Source: Clostridium sp. C8-1-8
GTDB taxonomy: Bacteria > Bacillota > Clostridia > Clostridiales > Clostridiaceae
Direction: 5' to 3'
Length of the DNA stretch: 64,000 bases
Assembly: GCF_009928445.1 (NCBI RefSeq)
Contig: NZ_JAABNO010000002.1
Location: 248,001-312,000 of the forward strand
Both the position numbers and the translations under genes were made by a program. Under the pieces are notes generated by a model that did not search any database, was not told the DNA's origin, and saw only the letters and a program-made list of their open reading frames with translations. Of the stretch, positions 18,196-27,698 are shown piece by piece; the stretch's first letter is position 1, and each line of letters starts with the position of its first letter.

Positions 18196-18226
18196 AAAGG
18201 AGTTTGAGATTTCTCAAACTCCTTTT
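18196..18226 (+). terminator. hydA terminator
   Basis: AAAGGAGTTTGAG pairs with CTCAAACTCCTTT around a 4-base loop, ending in TTTTT. It begins 6 bases after the stop codon. Confidence 0.92.
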
Positions 18227-18327
18227 TAGTACACAAGAAATTATAGTATTCTTTAATATATAGGAGCTATAGTGCTTAACAACAGCTAAGCTAATCATAT
18301 AAAAATAGTTGTTGGCATAAGCTGAAC

Positions 18328-19353
18328 TTAGATTTCTTTGTCTAAGATATCTTTAGGTAATGAAGATAAAGCTTCTCTAAGGAGTTGACTTTTAAGTCCC
18401 TTATAAGGAGTTGAAATTAGTCTTTTCCATTGAGAGCTTCCTGGCATATTTTGAAACAACCCTAGTGTGTGAGTTAATGCTAGGTGTGCATTTTCTTCAT
18501 TTTTTTCTAAAGTCTCTATATAAGGGATAAAGCTTTCAATGATACTTCTTCTAGTTAATGGTTCAGGAGATTTGCAATCATATAGGGAGTCGAACTCAGC
18601 CATGAGGACTGGGTTTGAGTAAGCTTCTCTTCCTATCATAACGCCATCAACATGATTTAAATGTTCTTTAATCTGATCTAAGTTTTTTATACCTCCATTT
18701 ATTTCTACATTAGCAGTAGGAATATCTTTTTTTAATCTGTATACTAATTCATAATCTAAAGGCGGAATTTCTCTATTCTCCTTTGGGCTTAAACCTTCTA
18801 AGATAGCGATTCTAGCATGTATTATATTTCGTACTGGGTTTGCCTTATTTATTATATTTATAAACTCCACAAGCTGATCATAATCTTTGAACTCACCATA
18901 AGGCATAAAGGGAGAAGTTACCTTAGAACTACTTATACCTATTCTATGCTTAACAGTAATAGGTTTATTAGTAGCACTTTTCATTGCTGAAAGCATTTCG
19001 GAAATTAGATCAGGATAAGCCATTAGGCAGGCTCCCATCATATTTCCTGAAACCCTGTCAGATGGACAACCAGCGTTTAAGTTTATTTCATCATAGTCCC
19101 AATCCTCAGCAAGTTTTACAGCGTGATAAAGCTCTTCTGGATTTGATGCAGCAATTTGTAGAGCCAAAGGATTTTCTATGGCATTAAAATCTAAAAGTCT
19201 TTTTCGATCACCGTTTATTATAGCTTGAGCCGTTATCATTTCAGTATATAGTAAGGTGTTTTTTGTAAGTAATCTAGCAAAATATCTAAAATGTTTATCA
19301 GTTTTATCTACCATTGGCGCAATGCTGATTTTATGTTTAAAGGTATTTGGCAT
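18328..19353 (-). CDS. dusA: tRNA-dihydrouridine synthase, DusA/YjbN type
   Basis: ATG 19353 (MPNTFKHKISIAPM) has AAGGAGAT 7 bp upstream, so the in-frame start 18 codons earlier is rejected. The 341-residue FMN enzyme reduces uridines in the tRNA D-loop. Visible motifs are ISIAPMVDKTDKHFR (FMN loop), LNAGCPSDRVSGNMMGACLM with the catalytic Cys and the adjacent family residues, and KHRIGI. INGGI and DGVMIGREAYSNP close the barrel. The motif order and the RYF/TEM residues fit the DusA (U20/U20a) subfamily rather than the DusB form more usual in Firmicutes. Confidence 0.9.
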   Translation of the reverse strand: MPNTFKHKISIAPMVDKTDKHFRYFARLLTKNTLLYTEMITAQAIINGDRKRLLDFNAIENPLALQIAASNPEELYHAVKLAEDWDYDEINLNAGCPSDRVSGNMMGACLMAYPDLISEMLSAMKSATNKPITVKHRIGISSSKVTSPFMPYGEFKDYDQLVEFINIINKANPVRNIIHARIAILEGLSPKENREIPPLDYELVYRLKKDIPTANVEINGGIKNLDQIKEHLNHVDGVMIGREAYSNPVLMAEFDSLYDCKSPEPLTRRSIIESFIPYIETLEKNEENAHLALTHTLGLFQNMPGSSQWKRLISTPYKGLKSQLLREALSSLPKDILDKEI

Positions 19354-19691
19354 TTGTAAGATCTCCTTAGTGTTTTTATTCTGTGACCTATATGTAATAT
19401 ATATCACTTCAATCAGAAAACTGTTTTTGAAACTTTACTTTCTCTAAAAAGAGAATTTGAAAATATAAAGTCTTATATGAAGTAGGGGATCTACAGAAAT
19501 GCTACTTCATATTGAAAACTATCACAATAAAGCTTAGTTTGAGTCTTCTAAATTTGTAGTTTCATTCTAAAGATTGAAGAAATATATATTTAGATCAAAA
19601 GAAATTTTGAATTTAGTACTCTATCTATAGTCGTATTCAATTAATAATCATTATATATTAGAAATAAAATATAGACAATATAAGTAGAGTT
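19354..19691. other. Intergenic region with one long hairpin
   Basis: Two minus-strand genes flank this gap. It holds a perfect 11-bp inverted repeat ATATGAAGTAG/CTACTTCATAT (19475-19485, 19502-19512) with a 16-base loop. On the minus strand it is followed by a T-rich stretch, so it may terminate the photolyase transcript about 180 bases after its stop codon. Nothing else is evident. Confidence 0.45.
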
Positions 19692-21068
19692 TTAATATTC
19701 AAGATTATCTATATTAGACACATATCTATCAATATCAAATTTTCTTTTTAAACCTCCTGCATTCATGTATCTGATTTTACCAAATACTTCTCTTTCTTTC
19801 CATGGTCTATCATGTTTTCCAAAGCACCATGCAATACCAGTGTAACCATTAGGGTCTCTGCCATCTAAGCTATATTTATCGTTTAAGTAAATCAGTATGT
19901 TGTAAGCTTCTTCAATATCTTTAGTCCATTCTATAATCTTTTTTCCCCAGTACATTCTCATATAACCGTGCATCTTTCCTTTTATAACAAGTTCTTTTTG
20001 GGCAGCATTCCAATATGGATCATGAGTATGAAAGCTTTCTAGCTCTTCTAGGGAATAAGTTATTGGTCTAGTATCTTCTTTGTGTAGTTCAAGTGAAAGC
20101 TTTGCCCAGTTAGGTATTCCTTCATAGCAATCGTAGCATTGGTTATAGTAGGCATAATTCATGCTTAACTCCCTACGAATAACTAGTTCCTCGATAAAAG
20201 AGCTTTTAGCTTCATTGAAGCCTTGCACTTTGTCTATTTTAAGTAATATGTAAAGTGGCGAAATATTACCAAAGTGGAGATAAGGACTCATATTTGAAAG
20301 ATATTCTTCAGATGGATCATTACGCTTGTCGTTGAAATGTTGCAGCTTATTATCAATAAAATCCTCAAGTATAGCTTTTGCTGAGCTTGTGCCACCTTTA
20401 TAGAAACCATAATCTTTAACATTTTTATCTATAGGCAAGCTATTCAAAAGATTGGGTATATCCTCTAAATCTATTTCTAGAAATTTATCGCTAATTTCAA
20501 CATTAAAACCTATAGAACATATTTTAATTGTATTATGAGGTACCTCGAATCTAAATGAATCTAGGTGTATAAAAATCTTTTTTCGTATGGTTGCAGCAGC
20601 ATATTCTTCTTTATCTGAAACTAGCTCAATGGGTACTATTACATCAGTTTCAATTTGTAGCATTTGACAAGAGATATTCATAGAAACATCAGTTCTAATT
20701 TCTCTTTGAAATCTTAAATAGCCTCTATCTGTAATCAAAATAGCACAGTCTTTAGCAAGCTCAATGGCCCCTAAGTTAGGCTGGCATTTTAACATTAAAA
20801 ACTTTATATTTTCACTTAGCAATTGAGATTTAACCTCTCTTAGACCTGCTAACATAAAACTATAATGTCTGAGATTTGCATTTGGATAGTTTGGAGCAAG
20901 ACCAAAGTATACAACTAAGGGAAGATTAAGTTCGTTAGCTTTCAAGATAGCGTACTCAAGAGCGTGATTATACTCGGTTCTTTGACTAGCCTGCATCCAA
21001 TATAATACGTATTTTCCATCAGTAATAGGTTTATCATTTAGTATTTTTATTCTAGAACTTTCAATCAT
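19692..21068 (-). CDS. phr: Class II CPD photolyase
   Basis: ATG 21068 follows AAGGAAG; the upstream in-frame ATG at 21113 lacks a site. The 458-residue FAD enzyme uses light to split cyclobutane pyrimidine dimers. Class II features are the N-terminal YWMQASQRTEYNHALEYA segment and the C-terminal block KELVIKGKMHGYMRMYWGKKIIEW. NDKYSLDGRDPNGYTGIAWCFGKHDRPW supplies the FAD and tryptophan electron-transfer region. Length is normal. It lies alone between dusA and the lysine riboswitch. Confidence 0.95.
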   Translation of the reverse strand: MIESSRIKILNDKPITDGKYVLYWMQASQRTEYNHALEYAILKANELNLPLVVYFGLAPNYPNANLRHYSFMLAGLREVKSQLLSENIKFLMLKCQPNLGAIELAKDCAILITDRGYLRFQREIRTDVSMNISCQMLQIETDVIVPIELVSDKEEYAAATIRKKIFIHLDSFRFEVPHNTIKICSIGFNVEISDKFLEIDLEDIPNLLNSLPIDKNVKDYGFYKGGTSSAKAILEDFIDNKLQHFNDKRNDPSEEYLSNMSPYLHFGNISPLYILLKIDKVQGFNEAKSSFIEELVIRRELSMNYAYYNQCYDCYEGIPNWAKLSLELHKEDTRPITYSLEELESFHTHDPYWNAAQKELVIKGKMHGYMRMYWGKKIIEWTKDIEEAYNILIYLNDKYSLDGRDPNGYTGIAWCFGKHDRPWKEREVFGKIRYMNAGGLKRKFDIDRYVSNIDNLEY

Positions 21069-21387
21069 TAAATACTTCCTTTCTTTTAATACTTTTATAT
21101 AATTATATTGCATAATTATATGGTAATAAAGTTAGTTTTATAATTTATTCACTAAGTACATAAAAGGAATATGTGCAAAAAACTAACTTCAGAAATCTAT
21201 TTATACTGAAATAGATGTGTATGATAAATAAAGAGTATATTTTTAGTATATATAATCAATATTATAAGATATTGTTGTATATTTATTAATAATTTTTGAA
21301 TATAGTAGTATATTAATTGAAAAATAATGGTTGAAAAACTTTATATAATATGTTAGCATTAATTGAACTTAATAATGATTTGTTGAT

Positions 21388-21568
21388 ATACCTAGGGTAG
21401 AGGTGCTGTATGTTAATAGTACTCATGAGTAGCTGGCAAGTGATGATACATGAGGAAAGGAACAACAGCCGAAGAGAATGTAGAGCAAAATATGTTCTCT
21501 GGCTATACATATAAGATATGTATAGTTGTCACTTATATAGTAAGTGGAGAGCTACAAGGTGACACGAG
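21388..21568 (+). ncRNA. Lysine riboswitch (L box)
   Basis: The conserved L-box elements appear in order: GTAGAGGTGC at the P1/P2 base, GAGGAAAGG, AGCCGAAG, a CTCTGGCTATACAT segment, then AGTTGTCA with a GGAGAGCTAC closing strand. P1 pairs GTAG (21397-21400) with CTAC (21552-21555). The layout matches the B. subtilis lysC leader. It precedes an aspartokinase gene and a terminator, so lysine binding should stop transcription. The 21069-21387 stretch holds the promoter; no ORF is supported there. Confidence 0.93.
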
Positions 21569-21594
21569 ATGCGTATTTACAATTGTATTTTTAT

Positions 21595-21629
21595 GCAGCT
21601 AAGGTGTACCTTGGCTGCATTTATTTTTT
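21595..21629 (+). terminator. Riboswitch-controlled terminator before lysC
   Basis: GCAGCTAAGG pairs with CCTTGGCTGC (one G-U) around TGTA, followed by ATTTATTTTTT. It lies 27 bases after the riboswitch and 82 bases before lysC, as expected for transcription attenuation. Confidence 0.9.
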
Positions 21630-21711
21630 GCAATTTTAAGGAAATACAGTAAAAAGTATGGCAGCAATAAACCTTGGGGACTTATATTTGAAGGGAAAAG
21701 GGGGCTTCTAG

Positions 21712-22911
21712 TTGAAGACAATAGTACAAAAATATGGTGGGAGTTCAGTTGCTACTTCTGAAAAAATACAAAAGGTAGCAGATGCACTTATTAAAAAGAA
21801 AAAGGAAGGTAATAATGTGGTTGCTGTAGTATCCGCAATGGGGGACACTACAGATGATTTGATAAATTTAGCCATGGCAGTTAGCTCAAATCCAGATAAA
21901 AGAGAGCTTGACGCACTACTTTCCACAGGAGAAATGATATCATCATCTCTTCTAGCAATGTCTCTAAAAAGTAAAGGGTATGACGCTATAAGCTACACTG
22001 CTTACCAGATAGGTATAAAAACTTCTGGAATCTATGGAAAGTCATTGATTGATGATATAGATGTGAAAAAAGTTAAAAAGAGCTTACAAGAAGGAAAGAT
22101 AGTTATAGTAGCAGGCTTTCAAGGCATAAATGAACTTGGTGATATTACTACTCTTGGAAGAGGGGGCTCTGATACTTCTGCAGTAGCATTGGCAGTAAAG
22201 TTAGGAGGACAATGTGAAATATATACAGATGTAGATGGTATATATAGCTGCGATCCGAGAAAATTTAAGGAAGCTAAGAAACTTGATTTTATAGATTATG
22301 AAGAAATGTTAGAACTTGCAAGCCTTGGGGCTCAGGTTATGCATTCTAGAAGTGTGGAGCTGGCACAAAAGTATGATATTCCTATATATGTAGGATTGAG
22401 CTGTAGTGATATTAAAGGAACAGTTATCAAGGGGGTAAAAGATATGAATTTAGAGAGTAAACCAGTAACAGGCTTAGCAACAAGTGATGAGGATGTATCA
22501 ATAACTATTAAAAACTTATCTTCAAATATTAATATTTTATCGGACTTATTTGAAGCTATAGCTATAAGAAAAATTAACATAGATATGATCTCTCAAACGG
22601 CTCCAATGGACCAAAGAGTAAATGTTTCATTTACCATTCCTAAAAATGAAATTAATGAGTGTATGGACATATTAACTGATTTTTCATCAAAAGAAAATAT
22701 ATTAATAGATGAGGACATAACTAAGTTTTCACTTGTTGGATTAGGTATGAAAAACACTACAGGTGTTGCAGCTAGGCTGTTTAAGGTTTTCTCTGAAGCA
22801 AACATAGAAGTTAAGATGATAACAACATCTGAGATTAGAATCACTTGTGCTATAAAGCAAGAGCATAAGATTAAGGCTATTGAAATAGCAGCTAAGCATT
22901 TTAATTTATAG
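21712..22911 (+). CDS. lysC: Lysine-controlled aspartate kinase
   Basis: A 399-residue aspartokinase that starts at TTG after AAGGGGG. It phosphorylates L-aspartate with ATP, the first step toward lysine, diaminopimelate, threonine and methionine. The N-terminal kinase signature VQKYGGSSVATSEKI, the GRGGSDTSAVALAV nucleotide region and ETDVDGIYSCDPRK-type block (here YTDVDGIYSCDPR) are intact. Two ACT domains follow (about residues 265-330 and 340-399) and should bind the feedback amino acid. The lysine riboswitch upstream makes this the lysine-repressed isozyme. It is monocistronic. Confidence 0.96.
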   Translation: MKTIVQKYGGSSVATSEKIQKVADALIKKKKEGNNVVAVVSAMGDTTDDLINLAMAVSSNPDKRELDALLSTGEMISSSLLAMSLKSKGYDAISYTAYQIGIKTSGIYGKSLIDDIDVKKVKKSLQEGKIVIVAGFQGINELGDITTLGRGGSDTSAVALAVKLGGQCEIYTDVDGIYSCDPRKFKEAKKLDFIDYEEMLELASLGAQVMHSRSVELAQKYDIPIYVGLSCSDIKGTVIKGVKDMNLESKPVTGLATSDEDVSITIKNLSSNINILSDLFEAIAIRKINIDMISQTAPMDQRVNVSFTIPKNEINECMDILTDFSSKENILIDEDITKFSLVGLGMKNTTGVAARLFKVFSEANIEVKMITTSEIRITCAIKQEHKIKAIEIAAKHFNL

Positions 22912-22991
22912 AATATAAAATACTTATATTTAACGATGATGTACACGTAGCTTAATTCTAATCGTATGCTTTATAAGCGGTAATTTAGCAG

Positions 22992-23009
22992 TCTTATTGA
23001 TCAATAAGA
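22992..23009. promoter_or_regulatory. Perfect 18-bp palindrome
   Basis: TCTTATTGATCAATAAGA has no loop and lies 80 bp after lysC. It could be a protein-binding site or a cruciform-prone remnant. No gene starts near it on the plus strand, so function is unclear. Confidence 0.3.
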
Positions 23010-23028
23010 TTGTAAGGATACAAGTTAG

Positions 23029-23077
23029 TATAAAATAAAAATCATGCATAGAGTATATGCATGATTTTTATTTTATA
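23029..23077. terminator. 22-bp perfect bidirectional terminator
   Basis: Arms of 22 bp pair without mismatch around GAGTA. The A-rich outer part of one arm supplies the T tract for the other strand, so it ends both lysC and the convergent DUF554 gene. Confidence 0.92.
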
Positions 23078-23224
23078 GTTTTATGTGGTTATATGGATGT
23101 ACTACTTTGTAATAAAATTGATATCTTCAAAATATCCTCTCAGAAACCATAGAAGTTTTGAGAATTGATTTTGGATTGAAGCGGTACATCTTATAGCATA
23201 TAAATAATAACTGTTGTGACTATT

Positions 23225-23905
23225 TTAACAGAAGAGGCTATAGATGATTGGTACAATTATTGCAGGAAGCAGGTTTGCTACCTTTATCTTAGTTATACCA
23301 AGCATATTAAAACTTAAGCCTATTATTAGCAAACTCCCTACAGCTGTCATATTATTAATTACTGCTGTAGTTAAGGCTCCTTGAAGCAAGCTTGCCAACA
23401 TTGTTATAGAACCTTGATATAGCAATACTGCAAAAGCTGATAAAACAACACCAATACCTAATGAAGATGCAAAAACTATAGCAGAAATTCCGTCTAAAAT
23501 AGATTTGTTGAACAGAACAGTGTGATTACCTTGAAGTCCGCTCTGTAATGAACCAACTATAGCCATTGCACCAACACAGAATAATAAAGATGAAGTTACA
23601 AATCCTTCGGCAATAGGTGAATTTTTTGTGATTTTATTAAATTTTTGTTCAACGAAAATACCAAAGCGATTTAATAAATTATCAATGTCTACAAGTTCAC
23701 CAATCAATGCACCAGCAGCTATAGATATTATTATTAATAATGGATTGTCTCCTTTTAAAGTTCCAGAAATACCAATATACAATACACATAGTGCAAGGCC
23801 ATTCATGATTGTTTTACTTATCTTTTCAGGTATTCCACCTTTTAATAGCAATCCTAAAACACTTCCAGCAATTATAGCCCCAAAGTTAACTAAAGTACCT
23901 AGCAA
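23225..23905 (-). CDS. DUF554 integral membrane protein
   Basis: A 226-residue protein with about seven hydrophobic helices, starting at TTG after AGGGGGAA. The N-terminal block LGTLVNFGAIIAGSVLGLLLKGGIPE and the IAAGALIGELVDID segment are hallmarks of DUF554 (YdfK/YqgA). The middle SLLFCVGAMAIVGSLQSGL is also conserved. The family is widespread in Firmicutes and its transport or other role is unknown. It follows the M20 peptidase gene by 70 bp on the same strand, so they may share a transcript. Confidence 0.88.
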   Translation of the reverse strand: MLGTLVNFGAIIAGSVLGLLLKGGIPEKISKTIMNGLALCVLYIGISGTLKGDNPLLIIISIAAGALIGELVDIDNLLNRFGIFVEQKFNKITKNSPIAEGFVTSSLLFCVGAMAIVGSLQSGLQGNHTVLFNKSILDGISAIVFASSLGIGVVLSAFAVLLYQGSITMLASLLQGALTTAVINNMTAVGSLLIIGLSFNMLGITKIKVANLLPAIIVPIIYSLFC

Positions 23906-23975
23906 GACTTTTCCCCCTAACGTATTCGATAAAATAAGATGTTCTTAAGAATAATACTACTTTAGCTTTGCAGTA

Positions 23976-25088
23976 TTATGAGTTAATTACATAGTTTACT
24001 AAAGTGTAGATTCCGTAATACAAAGCTTCTAAGGAGCCATCAAAATCTGGTGAGTGAAGTGGCAATTCTCCTTTTTCTCCATCTGATATGCCTAACCTAA
24101 AATGCACTGATGGAACTTCCTCACAGTAAAATGAGAAATCTTCAGCAGTGAAGGTTTTCTCCAATGGCTTTACATGGCTTTCTCCTAAGAGATTCTTTGT
24201 TATAGCAACAAATTTTTCTGTAAGGGCTTTATCGCTTATAACAGGTGGATAATAAACGTTATAATGTGTTGCCACTGTACAGTTATGCTTTTTGGCTATA
24301 ACTTCAGCTTCTGATAAGAGCTGTTCCTGAAGCTTCTTTTTGAAGTTCATATCAAAAGTTCTTACAGTACCTTTAACTACTGCTTGTTCTGCTATAACAT
24401 TACCAACAGTACCGCACTGAAGGGTAGTGAAGGTAAGTATATGTGGATTAAGAGGATTATTTTCTATTTTTGTCTTTATAGTCATTGTGTTAATAAAATC
24501 CATTGCTGGATATAAAGGGTTTACGCATACATAAGGCATTGCTGCGTGGCCGCCTTTACCTTTAAAAGTTATTATAAAATCATCTACTGAAGCCATTGAC
24601 GGACCAGGAGATACTTCTATGGTTCCAACTGGCACACTAGGCCAAACGTGAAAACCTATCATCTCTGTTACTTCAGGATTTTTTAGCACTCCTTCTTCAA
24701 TCATTACTTTTGCCCCGCCTATTGCTTCTTCTGCTGGTTGAAATAAAAACTTTACGGTCTTGTTTATGCCTAATTTCTTTAAAACAAGTGCAGCCCCCAA
24801 AACTGTCGACATATGAAAGTCATGACCACAAGAATGTCGAGGACCATTTACATTTATAGCATCAATATCGGTTCTTATACCGATAGCCTTAGAATCATTT
24901 CCTAGCAATGCAACTAAGCCGGTTTTTGCAATTTTCTTAGGTTCATATCCCATAGAGTCTAGTAAAGTTATAAGCAATTCTTGAGTTTTGTACTCTTCAA
25001 AAGAAAGCTCTGGTATGGCATGTAGTTTATGCCACATTTCTTTTACTTCATCTATATTTTCATCTATTACTTTTTTTATATAATCCAT
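23976..25088 (-). CDS. M20D-family amidohydrolase
   Basis: ATG 25088 follows GAGGAT by about 8 bp and is chosen over 25103. The 370-residue metal-dependent hydrolase has HAIPELSFEEYKTQE, HSCGHDFHMS (metal-binding Cys and His), FQPAEEAIGGAK (catalytic Glu pair) and a C-terminal GGHAAMP dimerisation region. Relatives include hippurate hydrolase, indole-acetyl-amino-acid hydrolases and N-acetyl-diaminopimelate deacetylase. Proximity to lysC makes a role in lysine/DAP metabolism possible, but there is a terminator between them, so this is only a hint. Confidence 0.88.
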   Translation of the reverse strand: MDYIKKVIDENIDEVKEMWHKLHAIPELSFEEYKTQELLITLLDSMGYEPKKIAKTGLVALLGNDSKAIGIRTDIDAINVNGPRHSCGHDFHMSTVLGAALVLKKLGINKTVKFLFQPAEEAIGGAKVMIEEGVLKNPEVTEMIGFHVWPSVPVGTIEVSPGPSMASVDDFIITFKGKGGHAAMPYVCVNPLYPAMDFINTMTIKTKIENNPLNPHILTFTTLQCGTVGNVIAEQAVVKGTVRTFDMNFKKKLQEQLLSEAEVIAKKHNCTVATHYNVYYPPVISDKALTEKFVAITKNLLGESHVKPLEKTFTAEDFSFYCEEVPSVHFRLGISDGEKGELPLHSPDFDGSLEALYYGIYTLVNYVINS

Positions 25089-25286
25089 AAAAACTATCCT
25101 CATTTCCGTATAAATTTTTGTATTTATTATAAGGATATGAAAATTAAAGACTTATGTCAATTAAATAAACTAAACTAATTAAATCCACTTTAAATTGAGA
25201 TTTATTACTATGGGAATAAATGTTCTGTTATGATATAATTTTATAGTTGAAAAAAGTAAAAGTACAGTAAAGGTAGGAGAGAAAAC

Positions 25287-26552
25287 GTGGCTAAAAAATT
25301 TAGTATAATGATTGTTTCAACTTTAGTAATTGCTTTGTTGGTATCAGGATGTAGTAGTACTGCTAATAAAGGCAAGGATACAAAAGAAGAAGCCTTTAAA
25401 CAAGTGAGTGCATTGTATGATGAAAAAAAATATTCTGATGCTATCTCAAAATATGCTGAATACATCTCATTAGGAGGAGATGAAAAATTCAGTAAATTAG
25501 ATGAACTTATGATTAATTTTATTAAAGATAAATACTCAAAAGGGAAAAACTGGACAAGTATTCAAGAGATGAACAAAGATGGTTATGCCTTTGGCGATCT
25601 TGACAACGATAAAATACCTGAAATATATAAGTTAGATGTTAAATCTAACGATGATAATAAAGCAAGTATCAAGATATATAAATATGAGAAAGATCAATAT
25701 AAGGATGTAAGCTCAAAATATGCGCCATCAAATAGAATATTCCCAGGTGAGCTTTCTGTAAGCAAGATAAATGAAAATACCTATGGACTAATAAGTAATG
25801 CTATGGTTCTCAAAGATTCAAATATAGATGTATATATTATGGACAAGGAAAAGCTTTCTAGACTTATCAACAGTACCGTAGCCGGTATGAATAAATTTGC
25901 TCAGGATATTGATGGGGATGGTATATTAGAAATACCTCAACTAAATAATTCTGACAAATTGAGTTGGTATAAGTTTGATAAGGATTTAAAGGTATCAGTA
26001 GTTAAAGAAGAAAAGATAAAGGTTGCATCAGAAGTAAAAGTCCAAGAAAAACCTAAGGCTGATGATTCAACTAAAAAACCTACTGAAGTGAAAAATAATT
26101 CAATTAGCAATGATATAAAGGCGCCTAAAGATGAAGATATACTAAATTTATTTTCTGTTGGAAGAAACTTTGAAGCTAGTAGGTTGCTAGAAGATGGAGA
26201 TAGTAGTCAAACTGTTTCACCAGATGGTATCAGTTATGCTATCATGAAAAATCAAAGTGTAAATATTGATAATGAGACAAAAGCCTTCTCACAATATTTT
26301 TCAAAGGACTTTATTAACAGCCATGTGAAAAATTTCTTTAAAGTAATTGATAGCAAGAAATATGTTCTTTGTGGAGATGGGTTAAATACATTGGAGAAGT
26401 TTACAAGGGTTATAAGTAGTACTGAGGATGGTAATAAAATCAATGCTAGAATCGAGTATGTAGATGCTGATGTAACTGACGTTTGTAATGTCGAGTTAGT
26501 TTATGAAGATAATAGCTGGAAGATAAATGATGGAAGTCTTCTTATAAAATAA
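25287..26552 (+). CDS. Lipoprotein with EF-hand-like DxDxD repeats
   Basis: A 421-residue protein starting at GTG after AGGAGAG. The signal peptide ends in a lipobox VSGC (Cys at about residue 22), so it should be anchored on the outer face of the membrane. A short TPR-like segment (LYDEKKYSDAISKYAEYI) follows. Two Ca-binding-like loops are visible: FGDLDNDKIPEIYKL and QDIDGDGILEIPQL, as in FG-GAP/VCBS proteins. A Lys/Pro/Thr-rich linker (about residues 245-275) leads to a C-terminal domain. I do not recognise a specific function. Confidence 0.8.
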   Translation: MAKKFSIMIVSTLVIALLVSGCSSTANKGKDTKEEAFKQVSALYDEKKYSDAISKYAEYISLGGDEKFSKLDELMINFIKDKYSKGKNWTSIQEMNKDGYAFGDLDNDKIPEIYKLDVKSNDDNKASIKIYKYEKDQYKDVSSKYAPSNRIFPGELSVSKINENTYGLISNAMVLKDSNIDVYIMDKEKLSRLINSTVAGMNKFAQDIDGDGILEIPQLNNSDKLSWYKFDKDLKVSVVKEEKIKVASEVKVQEKPKADDSTKKPTEVKNNSISNDIKAPKDEDILNLFSVGRNFEASRLLEDGDSSQTVSPDGISYAIMKNQSVNIDNETKAFSQYFSKDFINSHVKNFFKVIDSKKYVLCGDGLNTLEKFTRVISSTEDGNKINARIEYVDADVTDVCNVELVYEDNSWKINDGSLLIK

Positions 26553-26567
26553 AATGTTTTTAATTTG

Positions 26568-26630
26568 CCTCTGTTAAAGTACTGTTTTGAAATTAAGTGT
26601 TCAGTCATCCGATGATTAGATGAGCTTGCG
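26568..26630 (+). repeat. Dispersed repeat family I, copy A
   Basis: CTCTGTTAAAGTACTG followed by TTTTGAAATTAAGTG, then GATGATTAGATGAGCTTGC. It lies just after the lipoprotein stop codon and matches copies B, C and D. Confidence 0.6.
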
Positions 26631-26666
26631 AAAAGAATTAATATGATTTCGGCGTATTCCATGGCT

Positions 26667-26711
26667 AAAACTGTAGACTCACTACGTTCGAACATACAGT
26701 TTTATTCTTTA
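26667..26711 (+). terminator. Terminator of the lipoprotein gene
   Basis: AAAACTGTA pairs perfectly with TACAGTTTT (26695-26703) around a 19-base loop, then TATTCTTTA. It follows repeat copy A. Confidence 0.65.
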
Positions 26712-26806
26712 TTTAACCATTCATTTTTTATAAATCGTATGTATATTAATCTCAACAATATTATTAAACATAGACAAGAATAAAATATTAACGGAAAAAA
26801 TATACT

Positions 26807-26852
26807 TATAGAAAAAATCACTAATGAAAGTTCATTAGTGATTTTTTCTATA
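26807..26852. terminator. 22-bp bidirectional terminator, related to family II
   Basis: Perfect 22-bp arms (TATAGAAAAAATCACTAATG and complement) meet at an AG loop. The stem sequence AAAAAATCACTAATGA is the same as in the family II hairpin at 41189. It ends the HlyIII gene on the minus strand and may back up the lipoprotein terminator. Confidence 0.85.
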
Positions 26853-26878
26853 AAAACATACAAATTTTTATTAATTCT

Positions 26879-27526
26879 TTATAAAATGTAAGCATAAATT
26901 AAATAGAAATGGCTTAAACTTCCTAATAGTACGAAAACATGAAACAATTCATGAAATCCGAATTTAGACGAAATATTAGGTGATTTTAAAGCATAAATTA
27001 CTCCGCCTATAGTATATAGTAATCCACCTATTAGAAGCCAAATGAAGCCAGGCATCAGTAATGCTCTGTAAAGAGGTCCGCTAAAAGTTAAAGCTAACCA
27101 TCCCATTATTATATAAAAGGCTGTATATAACCAGCGAGGGGAATTGAACCAAAATATCTTTAATGCAATTCCAGCTATGGCTAAAGTCCACACAGTTGAC
27201 AATACAAAAGTCTTTAAAAATCCGTCTAGAACCCCAATGCATATAGGGGTATAGGTTCCTGCAATAAGTATGAATATCATTGAGTGATCTACTTTGCGTA
27301 ATAATAACAGTTTGTTGTCAGAAGTTCTTGCCCAATGATATATAGAACTGGCGCTATACAAGAAAATTAGTGACAGTCCAAATATTATGGATCCTATAAG
27401 CTTACCAGGTAAAGAGCCATCAACTACTATTACCTTTTCAATCATAAATATCAGCCCTATAAGTGAAGCAATAGCTCCTAATACATGAGTTAAACTGTTG
27501 ACAGGCTCTCTTATATACTTTGTCAT
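26879..27526 (-). CDS. Hemolysin III / PAQR-family membrane protein
   Basis: A 215-residue protein with seven predicted helices. Family residues include EPVNSLTHVLGA near the N-terminus, SSIYHW, the LLRKVDHSMIFILIAGTYTP block and GFHELFHVFVLLGSLSHFY. The conserved Ser, Asp and three His form the zinc site of PAQR-like proteins. Homologues are annotated as hemolysin III, but a housekeeping membrane role is likelier than secretion of a toxin. It diverges from the DUF1836-busR operon, and a palindrome at 27553-27569 lies just in front of its start. Confidence 0.9.
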   Translation of the reverse strand: MTKYIREPVNSLTHVLGAIASLIGLIFMIEKVIVVDGSLPGKLIGSIIFGLSLIFLYSASSIYHWARTSDNKLLLLRKVDHSMIFILIAGTYTPICIGVLDGFLKTFVLSTVWTLAIAGIALKIFWFNSPRWLYTAFYIIMGWLALTFSGPLYRALLMPGFIWLLIGGLLYTIGGVIYALKSPNISSKFGFHELFHVFVLLGSLSHFYLIYAYIL

Positions 27527-27552
27527 AACATCAGCTCCTATGAATAAAATAT

Positions 27553-27569
27553 GTAGTTAACTTAACTAC
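27553..27569. promoter_or_regulatory. Palindrome upstream of DUF1836-busR promoter
   Basis: GTAGTTAA-C-TTAACTAC is a perfect inverted repeat. It lies 6 bp before the -35 of the rightward promoter and 27 bp before the HlyIII start. It shares the half-site GTAGTT with the hairpin at 27699-27725, so the same regulator may bind both. Confidence 0.45.
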
Positions 27570-27575
27570 TTGTTG

Positions 27576-27605
27576 TTGTAATTATATTATACGATATCAT
27601 ATAAT
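27576..27605 (+). promoter_or_regulatory. Promoter of the DUF1836-busR operon
   Basis: TTGTAA (27576-27581) and TATAAT (27600-27605) are spaced by 18 bp. Transcription would start near 27612, leaving a leader of about 140 bases. Confidence 0.55.
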
Positions 27606-27698
27606 GGCTTTGCAATAGTTATTATGGATCATTCTCCTATATTTATTCATGCTAACTATAAAATGCTTGAATAAACTAATATTTTCTATTAATATTAA

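Noticed and set aside
21313..21510. Minus-strand open frame before lysC
   Set aside because: It is antisense to the lysine riboswitch, whose conserved elements explain the sequence.
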